Positions 42,821 through 51,154 of a stretch of DNA of 64,000 bases are shown one piece after another. The translations under genes and the position numbers were made by a program. This DNA comes from DYEP01 sp040755615 (GTDB lineage: Bacteria; Bacillota; Sulfobacillia; DUSP01; DYEP01). The stretch's first letter is position 1, and the number at the start of each line of letters is the position of its first letter. The notes under the pieces are model-generated. The model did not search any database. It worked only from the letters and a program-made list of their open reading frames with translations, and was not told the origin of the DNA. The stretch is from contig JBFMAL010000007.1 of assembly GCA_040755615.1 (NCBI GenBank), forward strand, positions 10,048 through 74,047, read 5' to 3'.

Positions 42821-43999
42821 TTATAGCACTGCTTCGATGCGGTCTAGCCCCGACTTAATCTTCTCCATAGACGTGGCGTAAGAGAACCTGAGGTTGCCCG
42901 GCCAGCCGAAGGCGACGCCCGGGACAACCGCCACTTCTGCAACTTCCAGCAATGCCTCCGCAAGCGTGGTGTCGTCGCTGATGTATCTTCCGCCAACGAC
43001 CCTGCCGTAAAGCCCGGTAATGTTCGGAAACACATAGAACGCACCCTGCGGGCGCCTCGCCGTCACGCCTTGTATTGAGTTCAATCTCTCTACAATGTAA
43101 TCCCTGCGCGCCGCAAACTCCCGGACCATAGCGACCACAGCGTCATCCGGACCCGTCAGGGCCTTCACGCTCGCCTTCTGGCACATAGAAGCGGCAGAGG
43201 ATGTGGCGTGGCTCTGAAGCGCACCCATGGCTTCGATGATCTCCTTCTCCGCAGCGGCGTACCCGATCCGCCAGCCCGTCATGGCGAAGGCCTTCGATAC
43301 GCCATTGATGGTGACGGTCAGCTTCTTTATCTCAGGTCCCAGCGACGCGATGGACACGTGGCGGGCACCGTCATAAATCAGCTTCTCGTAGATCTCATCC
43401 GAGATCACGTAGATCCCGTGCTGTTCGCACACACCCGCGATTGCCTCGAGCTCCTCCTTAGTGTAAACCGCGCCAGTAGGGTTGTTCGGGGAGTTTAAAA
43501 TGAGTAGTTTGGTGCGCTTCGTCACCGCGCCTTCCAGCTGGGAGCGCGTGAGTTTGAAGTCGTGCTGCTCCTCGGTGGGCACGATCACCGGGATCCCGCC
43601 TGCCAGCTTCACCTGTTCGGTGTAGCTCACCCAGTAGGGAGCGGGTACGATCACCTCATCGCCGTCGTCCACCAGGGTTAATATGGCGTTGTACAGGGAG
43701 TGCTTGGCGCCCATGCTTACCAGGATGCAACCTGGCTTGTAGTCAAGGCCGTTTTCGATCCTCAGTTTTTCCGCTATGGCTTCTTTTAAGTCAACGATAC
43801 CGTTTGACGGGGTATACTTCGTAAACCCCGCGCGAATGGCGGCGATACCTGCTTCCTTTATGTGTTCGGGCGTATCAAAATCCGGCTCTCCCACCCCGAA
43901 CGTGATGACGTCTATCCCCTGCCTCTTCATCTCTTGCGCTTTTGCGTCAATGGAAAGGGTGGGTGAAGGACTTATATTCCTTGCGCGACGAGATAACAT
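42821..43999 (-). CDS. Aspartate aminotransferase (class I)
   Basis: 392 aa from the ATG at 43999, 8 nt after GGAGGTG. Fold-type I PLP enzyme: ITFGVGEPDFDTPEHIKEAG, NSPNNPTGAVYTKEEL, VISDEIYEKLIYDG, and NGVSKAFAMTGWRIGY with the PLP Lys (SKAFAMTG). The Bacillota AspB type (1-gamma), normal length. It interconverts aspartate/oxaloacetate with glutamate/2-oxoglutarate and so feeds the aspartate-family pathway that is also encoded at 60-63 kb. Confidence 0.93.
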   Translation of the reverse strand: MLSRRARNISPSPTLSIDAKAQEMKRQGIDVITFGVGEPDFDTPEHIKEAGIAAIRAGFTKYTPSNGIVDLKEAIAEKLRIENGLDYKPGCILVSMGAKHSLYNAILTLVDDGDEVIVPAPYWVSYTEQVKLAGGIPVIVPTEEQHDFKLTRSQLEGAVTKRTKLLILNSPNNPTGAVYTKEELEAIAGVCEQHGIYVISDEIYEKLIYDGARHVSIASLGPEIKKLTVTINGVSKAFAMTGWRIGYAAAEKEIIEAMGALQSHATSSAASMCQKASVKALTGPDDAVVAMVREFAARRDYIVERLNSIQGVTARRPQGAFYVFPNITGLYGRVVGGRYISDDTTLAEALLEVAEVAVVPGVAFGWPGNLRFSYATSMEKIKSGLDRIEAVL

Positions 44000-44018
44000 A
44001 ACAATGCACCTCCGGTTC

Positions 44019-45920
44019 TCAGCTTGTAGCCTGGAGCACCACTTCAAGGTCCTCTTTGAACACCTTCTTGTGCTTTGACTTCCTGAGCGCTTCTTCAAGA
44101 CCCGAGATCTGCTCGGGCCCCAGGGCGTTCTTGAACAGGTACCTGTAAGTGAGCAGAAGGTCGGGGCTCTTTGACCACGCGCCCTTCACGTGGCCAAGCG
44201 CCTCCCGGTACCTGCCGTTCCTTGCGGCCAGTACACCTTTTAAAATGAGCGCCAGGCCCTCCCCCTTGTCCACGCGGAGGGCTCTTTCGCACGAACGCAA
44301 CGAGCTTTGCTCATCGCCAGCCAGAAGATAGGCCTCCGCGAGCAGTGCGTGGCCCTGGGAGTCCTGCGGCTCCTGCGCAAGGAAGCGTTCCCAGTACCTG
44401 ATGGATTGCGCCATATCCTGCATCTCTCGGTATGCCCTGGCGAGCTTGGCCAAGATGGTATGATCGTCAGGTTCAATTCGGGAAACCGTTTCCCAAAGGG
44501 TCACTGCCTCTTTCCAGCGGCCCTGACCGCTTCTGACCTCTGCCAGTTCCTCAAGGATCAGAGAGTTATCAGGAAACATGGCGTGCGCCTTTTCGATGCA
44601 GTGGGACGCCCTGCCCAGGACGCCCGCGCCCCGGTACGACTGTGAGAGGATCCAGTAACCCTCCGGCATTGTGGGGTCTTTCGAAATCACCATTCTGGCC
44701 GTGTCCTGCGCCCTGTCATACTGGCCCAGCACGTTTTCGACGATGGCGCGGTTCAGCAAGAGCTTTGGATGCCCAGGCACTCGCCTCAGCAGCTTGTTCA
44801 CCGAGTTTAGCACACATTCGGGCTCAATATCAGCGTAGGCGATGGTCAGTGTCTCCAAAATGTCGTCTACGAACCGGTCGGGCACGGGGTGCTCAAACGC
44901 GCCCTCCAGCACCGCCACGCACTCCCTTGGCATACCCTGAAGAATGTAGCACTGGGCGAGCGAGTACCTGATGAACGCGTCGCCGGGCTCAAGCTCAAGC
45001 AGTGCTTTCCAGGTCTCGGCAGCGCCTTCCAAATCTTCGCGCTGGAAATACAGCCAGCCAAGCAGGGTCAACGCCCGCCTTGAGTCAGCCCCGCTGTCTA
45101 TGGCACAGATGAGGTAATGCTCTGCCTCGTCCTGGTCTCCAAAATGGGCGAGCAGCTCCCCCAGCGCGAGCAGCGAGGGGCCGTGCAGTGGATCGGTTGA
45201 AAGCACCGTCCTCCACTCCCTCTCCGCCGAGTCGATGTCCCCTGCCATCTGATAGGCGAGGCCGAGGCAGTGCCTGGCTTCGGAGAAGTCGGGACGGATG
45301 AGCAGCGCCTTCTTGAACTGAAGGATCGCCCGGTTCAGGTTCTCGGTATAAAACAGGTAGTAGCGTCCCAGATGGAACTGGGCTTCGGTGTACCCGGGAT
45401 CTTCTTCCACGACACGCTTGAAATACGTGGACGCGCCCGCAGCATCCCCTGACTCCATGGCCCAAATGCCCATAGCGAGCAGCGCGGGCGCGTAATCGGG
45501 CGCAAGGTCAAGCGCCGCCTGAAACTCTGCCTTCGCCTGTTCCGTCTCACCGCAGTGCAGGTAGGCATGACCTACGAGCAGGTGTTTTAGCGGGTCGCCG
45601 GGGTCCTTTGAAAGCGCCGTACGATAAGCCTCTATGGCAGCAGGAATATTGCCGGAACGCGTGAGCACATGGCCGAGCGCCACGTGTGCCTCCCCGTCGT
45701 CATCCGAAGCGAGTATGGGCTCAAGTACGGCCATGGCCTCGCAGAGATCCCTTTCCCCGCGGAAGTCATACACCATCGCGCCTACGAGCCCGAGGCGGGC
45801 CTCACGGTTTTCCGGTTCCTCGTTTATGGCCTGCCGGAATGCTTTCCTGGCAAGGCTCGCCTTTCCGTTGACCAAGTGACGCAGGCCCCTCCTGAGCAGG
45901 GTACCCAGTCGTCTCGTCAA
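44019..45920 (-). CDS. Large TPR-repeat protein
   Basis: 633 aa, TTG start after GGGAGGG. No signal peptide or membrane helix. Some 15-17 tandem tetratricopeptide repeats run from about residue 15 to 600, with repeated patterns such as AIEAYRTALSKDPGDPLKHLLVGHAYL, AILQFKKALLIRPDFSEARHCLGLAYQ and AAETWKALLELEPGDAFIRYSLAQCYI. TPR arrays scaffold protein-protein contacts; the partner is unknown. It sits immediately upstream of the aminotransferase, 20 bp apart. Confidence 0.88.
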   Translation of the reverse strand: MTRRLGTLLRRGLRHLVNGKASLARKAFRQAINEEPENREARLGLVGAMVYDFRGERDLCEAMAVLEPILASDDDGEAHVALGHVLTRSGNIPAAIEAYRTALSKDPGDPLKHLLVGHAYLHCGETEQAKAEFQAALDLAPDYAPALLAMGIWAMESGDAAGASTYFKRVVEEDPGYTEAQFHLGRYYLFYTENLNRAILQFKKALLIRPDFSEARHCLGLAYQMAGDIDSAEREWRTVLSTDPLHGPSLLALGELLAHFGDQDEAEHYLICAIDSGADSRRALTLLGWLYFQREDLEGAAETWKALLELEPGDAFIRYSLAQCYILQGMPRECVAVLEGAFEHPVPDRFVDDILETLTIAYADIEPECVLNSVNKLLRRVPGHPKLLLNRAIVENVLGQYDRAQDTARMVISKDPTMPEGYWILSQSYRGAGVLGRASHCIEKAHAMFPDNSLILEELAEVRSGQGRWKEAVTLWETVSRIEPDDHTILAKLARAYREMQDMAQSIRYWERFLAQEPQDSQGHALLAEAYLLAGDEQSSLRSCERALRVDKGEGLALILKGVLAARNGRYREALGHVKGAWSKSPDLLLTYRYLFKNALGPEQISGLEEALRKSKHKKVFKEDLEVVLQATS

Positions 45921-45968
45921 TTCCGGTCCCTCCCGGTGCGTTCACCATGATACGTTAGTGTATTCGCT

Positions 45969-46700
45969 TCACACTTCAACAGTCCTACCTTCATAAGCGA
46001 AATCCGTATTGTCAAAAAACTTTTTCGCAGCTTTCACCAGGTCATCGGGTTCGTGCAGCGGAAACATATGTGTGAGAAGCAGTCGACTGGCACCCGCTGA
46101 GGCCGCCGCCTGCGCCGCCTCCTCAGCGGTCATATGCCAGAGCATCTCATCTTCGCGGACGGGCCCAAGCGCCGCTTCGCAAACAAACAGGTCAGCACCC
46201 TGGGCAAACCGGGTGATGCGCTCGTCAGGGCCCGTATCTCCTGAGTATACTATAACCGAGCCTCCGTCGCGAGCCCTTATCGCCAGTGCAGGAATGGAGT
46301 GCTCCGTCCTTAGAAAATCGAAGGAGAGGTTGCCCACCCGGACCTCTGCGCCATCAACGATCCGGCGGACCGATACCGCGTCCTTGTAGAGAATCATTTC
46401 TTCTTCGTGGCCTGGCGGTTCGGGCGCGTAAACCAAAAGCGGCTCATCCCTTTTTGAAAGCAGCATCCAGGTATACACCGCATATCTCACAACCAGCATG
46501 TCGCCAAAATGGTCCCCATGGTAGTGGCTTAAAATGACAGCGTCAGGGAGCCGTGTGCCGTAGCGTGCGAGGTAACGGGAGAACACTCCCGGGCCGCAGT
46601 CCACCAGTACCTGTGTGCTTCCCGATTCCACGAGATACCCCGAACACGCGCCTCCGGCCGGCGGGTACGGGCCGAAGCTTCCCAGCGTGGTCCAACGCAT
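45969..46700 (-). CDS. MBL-fold metallo-hydrolase
   Basis: 243 aa, ATG after AAGGAGG. RNase Z/YhfI-like branch of the beta-lactamase fold: SHYHGDHFGD (59-68, metal ligands H59, H61, D63, H64), the YSGDTGPDE Asp and the final LLLTHMFPLH His. No special recognition loop identifies RNase Z, so the substrate is open (phosphodiester or cyclic nucleotide-like). It starts 4 bp after the nitrilase gene stop, likely co-transcribed. Confidence 0.88.
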   Translation of the reverse strand: MRWTTLGSFGPYPPAGGACSGYLVESGSTQVLVDCGPGVFSRYLARYGTRLPDAVILSHYHGDHFGDMLVVRYAVYTWMLLSKRDEPLLVYAPEPPGHEEEMILYKDAVSVRRIVDGAEVRVGNLSFDFLRTEHSIPALAIRARDGGSVIVYSGDTGPDERITRFAQGADLFVCEAALGPVREDEMLWHMTAEEAAQAAASAGASRLLLTHMFPLHEPDDLVKAAKKFFDNTDFAYEGRTVEV

Positions 46701-46703
46701 GCA

Positions 46704-48203
46704 TCAAACCTCCTTCAGCAGTTCGTAGTACAGCTCTTCCCTGGTTCTGGTCAAATAATCCTTCCGTCTGACCCAATCCGCGGCCGTATTGAGGGACGCG
46801 CAGACCCATTCGTCCCCCGGCGTGGGAAACACCCTCGCGGGGTGCTTCTTGCCCGCTTCCGGATCCCCGTAGATACCCGCGTGCTCGCCACGGACATCCG
46901 CGACTACGAAGTAGGTGTTGTTGGACGCCCAGCGGTCTGCCACCAGGTACCTGTGCTCCACGGGGAGCGCTCCAAGGCTCATCGAGATGATATCCACGCC
47001 CCGCTTGGCCAGGCACCTTGCAGCTTCGGGGTAGTACAAGTCAAGGCCCGAGAGGAGCCCCACACGGCCGAAATTGGTGTCAAAGCTGACGAACTCTTTG
47101 CCGCCTCTTTCCCCGGGCGCAGGGTGCACGGGCGAATACTGGTAGATACGACCGTCAGGCAACGCAGCCACTACGTGCGTCTCTTCATGGTTTAAGCCGG
47201 CTACCAGCACAGAGCCAAACCTGACGGCGATCTGGGCGGCTTTCTCCTTCAGCCAGTCCACTGACGCGCCGTCTGCCGGGAACACCGGGAGCACCACGAG
47301 GTCTGTGCGCTCGCCGCCTTCTTCAAACCGCCTGAGGGCGTCTTCGATGCCGGACGCGGGCGAGCAAAGCGCCCGGACAGTGCACACCCTTCCGTGAGGC
47401 AAGCGAAGGAGCCCGGACGATATGTACGTGCGGAGCCCGATCTCAGTATAGAGCTCAGGACGCCTTCCATCGAGGTAACGCGGGGTGGGAGGCGCGCTGA
47501 GCTCGGACACGATTATATTGTCGCCTTCACTGATGGAAGCGGTTACGCTGCCGTCAGGCGCGATGATGGACGTGCCACCCGTGAACCGCCATCCCCCTTC
47601 CTCGCCACACCGGTTTGAGGCCAGCACCCATACGCCGTTTTCCAGGGCACGGGCGCGCCACGACTTGCTCGGAGATGGCCCCACCCAGTTCGTCAGCAGC
47701 GCAAGCACCTCGGCGCCCTGGATGACGCCGACCCGCGCCGTCTCAAAAAAGTCAGCGTCCATGCAAATGAGCGGGCAGACGCGGCCTGATGGCGTCTCGT
47801 AAGTCCGGATGGGAAGATTCCCCGGGGAAAGCCAGAGCGCCTCCTCCGGAAACAGGTGGGTCTTCCTGTAGTGGCCGGCGAGTCCACCGGGGCCGACTAG
47901 CGCGCAGGAGTTAAAAAGCACGTGTCCCTCCCTTTCAAGAAAGCCGTAAAGCAGCGTGCAACCGGTTTCTTCCGCCACACGGTGGAAAGCGCGGAACGTA
48001 GGACCGGTCAACGGCTCCGCCAGGGGTAGGGCGGATGACGCGTTCTTCATTGCGTACCCCGTTGTGGCAAGCTCGGGCAGCACGCACAGCCGGGCCCCGC
48101 GCTGGACCGCCCGGACAATCATGCGCGAAAGCCGGTCGATATTGGTTTCTTTGTCTCCAAAAACAGGCTCATACTGAATGCACGCGGCAGGGTACCTTTT
48201 CAT
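46704..48203 (-). CDS. Tandem carbon-nitrogen hydrolase (nitrilase) with degenerate second domain
   Basis: 499 aa from the ATG at 48203 after GGGGGG. Domain 1 (about 1-255) has the complete nitrilase triad: Glu44 in LPELATTGY, Lys114 in YRKTHLF and Cys147 in PLICMDADF. Domain 2 (about 265-499) keeps the fold but the equivalents are changed: LPVFPADG (no Glu), no Lys motif, and VGLLSGLDLYYPE where VGxxxCxDxxxPE is expected (Cys replaced by Gly). It probably hydrolyses an amide or nitrile with domain 1 and uses domain 2 for structure or regulation. Followed at once by the MBL hydrolase. Confidence 0.87.
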   Translation of the reverse strand: MKRYPAACIQYEPVFGDKETNIDRLSRMIVRAVQRGARLCVLPELATTGYAMKNASSALPLAEPLTGPTFRAFHRVAEETGCTLLYGFLEREGHVLFNSCALVGPGGLAGHYRKTHLFPEEALWLSPGNLPIRTYETPSGRVCPLICMDADFFETARVGVIQGAEVLALLTNWVGPSPSKSWRARALENGVWVLASNRCGEEGGWRFTGGTSIIAPDGSVTASISEGDNIIVSELSAPPTPRYLDGRRPELYTEIGLRTYISSGLLRLPHGRVCTVRALCSPASGIEDALRRFEEGGERTDLVVLPVFPADGASVDWLKEKAAQIAVRFGSVLVAGLNHEETHVVAALPDGRIYQYSPVHPAPGERGGKEFVSFDTNFGRVGLLSGLDLYYPEAARCLAKRGVDIISMSLGALPVEHRYLVADRWASNNTYFVVADVRGEHAGIYGDPEAGKKHPARVFPTPGDEWVCASLNTAADWVRRKDYLTRTREELYYELLKEV

Positions 48204-48266
48204 GCGATCCCCCCTGCCGTACACATTTCAACCCGTATGCGCTTTTCCCTTCAAGATCCCGGCAAT

Positions 48267-48482
48267 CTAGTTCTTGAAGCTCCGGGGCTTCTTCAGCACC
48301 CGGTTCATGAGCCCGCCGATCCTCCCGCTTTCGGCGGCGGAGAGCCCTCCCCAGCCCATCTTCCGCACCTTGTCGGCAAGCCCCAGTTCTTCCGCGATCT
48401 CCCACTTGATCTTGTCAAGCGGGTTCTCCTTCTTTGCTTTGAGCTTTGATGCAGGTTTTCTTGTCTTCTTCTGGTGTGCCAT
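48267..48482 (-). CDS. Alpha/beta-type small acid-soluble spore protein
   Basis: 71 aa, ATG after GGGAGGTACGCC. DKIKWEIAEELGLADKVRKMGWGGLSAAESGRIGGLMNRVLKK fits the SASP pattern: a protease-sensitive EIAEELG segment and the GxxxAxxxGxxGG DNA-binding part (SAAESGRIGGLM). SASPs coat and protect spore DNA. It is one of the clearest signs that the organism forms spores. It overlaps the end of the glycosylase gene (48415-48482) on the same strand. Confidence 0.88.
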   Translation of the reverse strand: MAHQKKTRKPASKLKAKKENPLDKIKWEIAEELGLADKVRKMGWGGLSAAESGRIGGLMNRVLKKPRSFKN

Positions 48483-49170
48483 GGCGTACCTCCCGCACTA
48501 TTCTTCCCAAAGCAGAGGCGCCATTATGCCGGCATAGAACATCAAGCACGCAGTCAGTGCAGCTTGGCCGAGTCTTACAACAGCTTTTGGCGAGCTCCAC
48601 GAACCCCGCATGCAGCCTCCTGTAATAAGAAACGTCGGCGGCTTTAAGGCTTCCCGTAATCTGTTGCTGAAGGGCAGCGTAGTCAAATCTCTGCTCAGGT
48701 AAACCCAGTACCCGGGTGAGGATTCGGTGAGTGTAGGCGTCCACCACCAGCACGGGCAGTCCTGCTCCGTAAAGGAGGATTGAGTCGGCGGTCTCAGGGC
48801 CCACCCCGTTGATAGAAAGCAAAAAGCGTCTGGCTTCTCGGATGTCCATGTGGTATAGCCCCTTCACGCAGCCTACTGGAAGAAGCGCGTTCGCAAGCGC
48901 CACCAATCTCCTTGCTTTCACGCGGTAAAAGCCCGCAGGCCGTATCGCGTTCTCAATCTTATCCGTGCAAGCACCGGCGATCGCCTCGAGCGAGAGAAGC
49001 CCTTCTTTTCTCAGATTGCCGATGGCCTTCTTTACGTTCTCCCAGCTGGTCTGCTGCGTCAGTACTGCGCCCACGGCAACCTCGTCGGCGCTGTCCGCCT
49101 CCCACCAATGGTCAGGGCTGCGTTCTGCGAGCGTCGCAGCGACACACCTGATTACATTAGCACGGTCCAC
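48415..49170 (-). CDS. HhH-GPD DNA glycosylase, MagIII-like with Fe-S loop
   Basis: About 251 aa from a GTG at 49170; the frame is open to 49239, but the conserved start (ANVIRCVAATLAERSPDHWW) fits 49170. AVGAVLTQQTSWENV, INGVGPETADSILLYGAGLPVLVVDAYTHRI: the HhH carries Glu (GPETADS) where Nth has Lys, and the Asp is kept, as in MagIII 3-methyladenine glycosylases, so it is a monofunctional glycosylase without lyase activity. The C-terminal CCKTRPSCTDCVLDVLC has Fe-S spacing, which MagIII of Helicobacter lacks. It likely removes alkylated bases. Divergent from the protease at 49208. Confidence 0.82.
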   Translation of the reverse strand: MDRANVIRCVAATLAERSPDHWWEADSADEVAVGAVLTQQTSWENVKKAIGNLRKEGLLSLEAIAGACTDKIENAIRPAGFYRVKARRLVALANALLPVGCVKGLYHMDIREARRFLLSINGVGPETADSILLYGAGLPVLVVDAYTHRILTRVLGLPEQRFDYAALQQQITGSLKAADVSYYRRLHAGFVELAKSCCKTRPSCTDCVLDVLCRHNGASALGRIVREVRHGTPEEDKKTCIKAQSKEGEPA

Positions 49171-49207
49171 CTGAGGTACACTAACCAGGGTACTCGGAGG
49201 TGACAGC

Positions 49208-50050
49208 GTGGGTTCTGCTATCTCGTTTCTATGGCTCATATTCCTTGCTATATCCTTTCTTTTGCCGGTGATGCGCCAAAAAAGGATTGAGCATCTTCGC
49301 CTTCACCTAATCTCAACGCTGGAAAAACAGCGGGGGTCGCGGGTGATCACGCTCATACACCGACAGGAGGCCATCAGTCTCCTGGGTATACCCATCGCCA
49401 AGTTCATCAATATTGAAGATTCCGAGCAGGTGCTCCGCGCCATACGGTTTACCCCCGAAGACCTGCCCATCGACCTTATCCTGCACACTCCCGGCGGGCT
49501 GGTGCTGGCGTCAGAGCAGATCGCGCTGGCGCTCCAGAAGCACCGCGGGAAGGTGACTGTATTCGTCCCGCATTACGCCATGTCCGGAGGTACCATGCTC
49601 GCGCTCGCCGCCGACGAAATCGTCATGGATGAAAACGCCGTACTTGGCCCCGTAGACCCGCAGATAGGATCGTTCCCCGCCGTATCGCTTATACGGGCGG
49701 TGCGCCAGAAGGGGCTCGATAAAGTAGACGACAACACCCTTATCCTGGCTGACGTCGCTGAGAAGGCCATGGTTCAGGTGACTGACAGCATCGTGAGCAT
49801 CCTCTCCACCAGGATGCCCGAGGAGCAAGCGAAACAGATCGCCTCCACCCTGGCAGGCGGGCACTGGACTCACGACTACCCGCTCACTTTCGATAACCTG
49901 AAGGCGATGGGCCTGAACGTAAAAACAGGCCTGCCCCGAGAGGTATACAACCTTATGGAGCTGTACCCCCAGCCGCCGCAGAGGCGGCCTTCCGTCCAGT
50001 ACATCCCGGTACCCTACCGGGATGAGGAGTCAAGAAAGAAAGAACGCTGA
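49208..50050 (+). CDS. SDH-family Clp-fold serine protease, membrane-anchored (copy 2)
   Basis: 280 aa, GTG after GGAGGTGACAGC. N-terminal anchor (about 5-22, SFLWLIFLAISFLLP), then the same architecture as the copy at 10420: IEDSEQVLRAIRFTPEDLPIDLILHTPGG, VFVPHYAMSGGTM (Ser126), DEIVMDENAVLGPVDPQIG, GGHWTHDYPLT, and the ending YPQPPQRRPSVQYIPVPYR. Clearly paralogous with copy 1; this one lies in conserved core sequence and may be the ancestral copy. It is convergent with the DUF3048 gene, whose stop codon starts at the next base. Confidence 0.87.
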   Translation: MGSAISFLWLIFLAISFLLPVMRQKRIEHLRLHLISTLEKQRGSRVITLIHRQEAISLLGIPIAKFINIEDSEQVLRAIRFTPEDLPIDLILHTPGGLVLASEQIALALQKHRGKVTVFVPHYAMSGGTMLALAADEIVMDENAVLGPVDPQIGSFPAVSLIRAVRQKGLDKVDDNTLILADVAEKAMVQVTDSIVSILSTRMPEEQAKQIASTLAGGHWTHDYPLTFDNLKAMGLNVKTGLPREVYNLMELYPQPPQRRPSVQYIPVPYRDEESRKKER

Positions 50051-51040
50051 TTACTCGTACGTCACCTGGGCCTCAAGCGGCACTATCTGGATCCAAATCT
50101 GCCCTGGTGCAAAAGCCACGGTCTTCCCATCCCGGTCCAGATAGCGCGTTGGCGATTCCTTCGATGCCTTCTCCCAAGTACCTTCAGAAGGCACGCCGCC
50201 TATGAAATACTCGGCCTTTCCCTTGCCCACCAACTCTACATCAAGCGCCAAGTAGGCGTAGGCCACGCGCGACCGCGCGTACTGCACCACTATGGTGGAG
50301 GCGAAAAGCTGTGAGCCCGTCTCCTTGTCCCGGTGCGGCGAGCCGTTTACGTAGCGCATGTACTTTCCATCTTCCAGCACGTATTTTACCTCATACTCCG
50401 GTCCGTAACGGATGCGGATCGATGAGGCAGGATCCCCTTGGGCCAAAGCCAGCTCCCATCTCGGCGTCGGCTCGGGAAGCTCATTCTTCACCCTGTTTCT
50501 CACCCCGGGGACCGACATATAGAGATTGTGAGGGGCCGCCCTGCTCGTGTCCCGGAAATAGCCAGTGGGGTCATACATCTCGTTGGCGGAGATGACGTTA
50601 AGCCGCTTGATCTCACCCAGCCCCTCTTCGCTTCCTCCACAGTGCGCGAGGATGGCGTTCCACTCTTTCGCAAGCATGGTGAAGTATGGGCGGGTGCTCC
50701 GGATCGGGCCGACAACCTCTGGAGCCCTTGAGTGGTAGAGCGCCAGGAGCCTTGTAATCCCGCCTTCGGCCAGCACTTCATAGACCACGTCAGCCTCGGA
50801 AAGGCCTGTCTGTGGCCTGGCGCTTGAAGAATTGTCGACGACTGCGGCCACAAGCGTCCCAGGGCTCACAAGCGGCACACCCGAAAGCGGGGAGACCGGT
50901 GCTGGTTCGGGCTCAGGTTCTACCACGTCCTCCGCCGTCTCTCCCGGTGCGTCACTAGGTTCAGATGGAGGCGCGGTGGCTCTACTTCCGCACCCTGAAA
51001 GAAGCATAAGGACGAGCAGGAAATACATAAGTTTCCTCAA
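50051..51040 (-). CDS. yerB: DUF3048 (YerB-like) lipoprotein
   Basis: About 329 aa from a TTG at 51040, 9 nt after GGGGAG (ATG 51049 is adjacent to the site and so less likely). Signal peptide with lipobox LLSGC, then a Pro/Glu-rich linker (PPSEPSDAPGETAEDVVEPEPEP), then the DUF3048 domain: SPLSGVPL, ARPQTGLSEADVVYEVLAEGGITRLLALY, VGPIRSTRPYF, LAHCGGSEEGL, TSRAAPHNLYMS, and a C-terminal part ending FAPGQIWIQIVP. YerB-type lipoproteins are anchored outside the membrane in Bacillota; function unknown, suspected in envelope or spore work. Confidence 0.88.
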   Translation of the reverse strand: MRKLMYFLLVLMLLSGCGSRATAPPSEPSDAPGETAEDVVEPEPEPAPVSPLSGVPLVSPGTLVAAVVDNSSSARPQTGLSEADVVYEVLAEGGITRLLALYHSRAPEVVGPIRSTRPYFTMLAKEWNAILAHCGGSEEGLGEIKRLNVISANEMYDPTGYFRDTSRAAPHNLYMSVPGVRNRVKNELPEPTPRWELALAQGDPASSIRIRYGPEYEVKYVLEDGKYMRYVNGSPHRDKETGSQLFASTIVVQYARSRVAYAYLALDVELVGKGKAEYFIGGVPSEGTWEKASKESPTRYLDRDGKTVAFAPGQIWIQIVPLEAQVTYE

Positions 51041-51154
51041 ACACGTCATCTCCCCTGCGTTTGAATCGGCCCCGAAGACACCAAGTTTTAGGATCTATTT
51101 CCATTATAGCATTGGGCCTGTCCGGGGCACACTACCCCTGAGAGGGCTGAGTTA

